Shown: positions 63,772 to 64,000 of the stretch, piece by piece
Layout: the number at the start of each line of letters is the position of its first letter
Numbering within the stretch: the stretch's first letter is position 1
Assembly: GCF_014696625.1 (NCBI RefSeq)
Contig: NZ_JACJQL010000010.1
Coordinates: 1-64,000, forward strand
Source of the DNA: Nostoc parmelioides FACHB-3921
GTDB lineage: Bacteria > Cyanobacteriota > Cyanobacteriia > Cyanobacteriales > Nostocaceae
Reading direction: 5' to 3'
DNA: 64,000 bases
Translations under genes and position numbers: made by a program
Notes under the pieces: generated by a model
Database searches by the model: none
Told to the model about the DNA's origin: nothing
Seen by the model: the letters and a program-made list of their open reading frames with translations, nothing else

Positions 63772-64000
63772 TTAACCACCAACATGAATGGCTGGTCGTC
63801 TGTGGGGATTCTTTTCAGCGCGACGCAACACTTCACGGGTGACTACAGCAATATCACCTTCACCAAACAGGATAAAACGCAGCAAATATTGGATGGGGTT
63901 TCCTTCTACCCAGCCGAAATAAGCATGAGGAATTTTATCTGTTTGGTCACGTATATATAGAAGTAGAGCTGCAATGGCGTTGGGTACGGCTGCACTTTCT
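63772..64000 (-). CDS. C-terminal end of a gene running off the window
   Basis: 75 complete codons and a TAA stop at 63772-63774; the rest lies beyond the window. The tail holds NAIAALLLYIRDQTDKIPHA, YFGWVEGNPIQYLLRFILFG, EGDIAVVTREVLRRAE and RRPAIHVGG. The pattern resembles the C-terminal tail of cyanobacterial APC-type amino acid permeases as I remember them, but this is a weak recollection. No catalytic motif is present in the visible part. The frame is open to the edge and the composition is clearly coding. Confidence 0.7.
   Translation of the reverse strand, partial: ESAAVPNAIAALLLYIRDQTDKIPHAYFGWVEGNPIQYLLRFILFGEGDIAVVTREVLRRAEKNPHRRPAIHVGG

Overview
The window comes from a filamentous cyanobacterium of the Nostoc/Anabaena/Trichormus group. 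The evidence is dense HIP1 octamers (GCGATCGC) in and between genes, TTGACTG-type heptamer tandem repeats in many spacers, and cyanobacteria-typical genes. Those genes include a fused panC-cmk, a fused pyrF-pyrE, an SLH-porin relative, a DUF4327 protein, a PP2C phosphatase beside an FHA kinase, and iron superoxide dismutase. No rRNA, tRNA or CRISPR array was seen.

Layout. 1-2.4 kb: a broken NTPase fragment, nested small mobile repeats and two small membrane proteins. 2.4-8.4 kb: ddl, an acyltransferase, thiC under a TPP riboswitch, an unknown two-gene cassette with a DUF2726-like nuclease-fold protein, and an RluE-like pseudouridine synthase. 8.5-14.5 kb: signalling genes (histidine kinase, zinc-ribbon PP2C phosphatase, FHA-zinc ribbon Ser/Thr kinase), a nonsense-interrupted four-helix-bundle gene and a DUF4327 gene. 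15.2-22.3 kb: NDH-2-type dehydrogenase, an SDR, a 34-codon small gene, an overlapping AAA ATPase/TOPRIM-like pair that resembles a defence module, and nnrDE. 22.6-29 kb: a two-component system, nudix-folK, and a class A penicillin-binding protein. 29-35 kb: an XPB-type helicase overlapping a Bax1/DUF790 nuclease, bracketed by inverted copies of one small repeat; then a pentapeptide-repeat/helix-hairpin-helix membrane protein and an MDR oxidoreductase.

35.4-42.7 kb is the most unusual stretch. It is an AT-rich, tightly packed four-gene operon on the minus strand: branching-enzyme-like GH13, polytopic membrane protein, signal-anchored GH13 amylase, and a porin with a degenerate SLH domain. Transposase debris lies next to its promoter. 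It reads as an acquired envelope system acting on alpha-glucans. 43.7-64 kb returns to ordinary chromosome: a DUF6006 protein, MscS channel, EgtD, AI-2E-type exporter, PyrF-PyrE, an MsrP-like oxidoreductase with cytochrome b, a peptidoglycan-binding/beta-propeller protein, PHP phosphoesterase, SodB, PanC-Cmk, RlpA, glutaminase, MltA, a small conserved protein and the tail of a gene running off the window.

Themes: cell-wall genes recur (ddl, PBP1A, RlpA, MltA, PG-binding protein), as do signalling genes. The spacers hold at least two families of roughly 100-bp MITE-like elements that have inserted next to, and into, one another and gene leaders. The strongest candidates for undescribed biology are the alpha-glucan/porin operon, the AAA-TOPRIM pair and the repeat-bracketed XPB-Bax1 pair.
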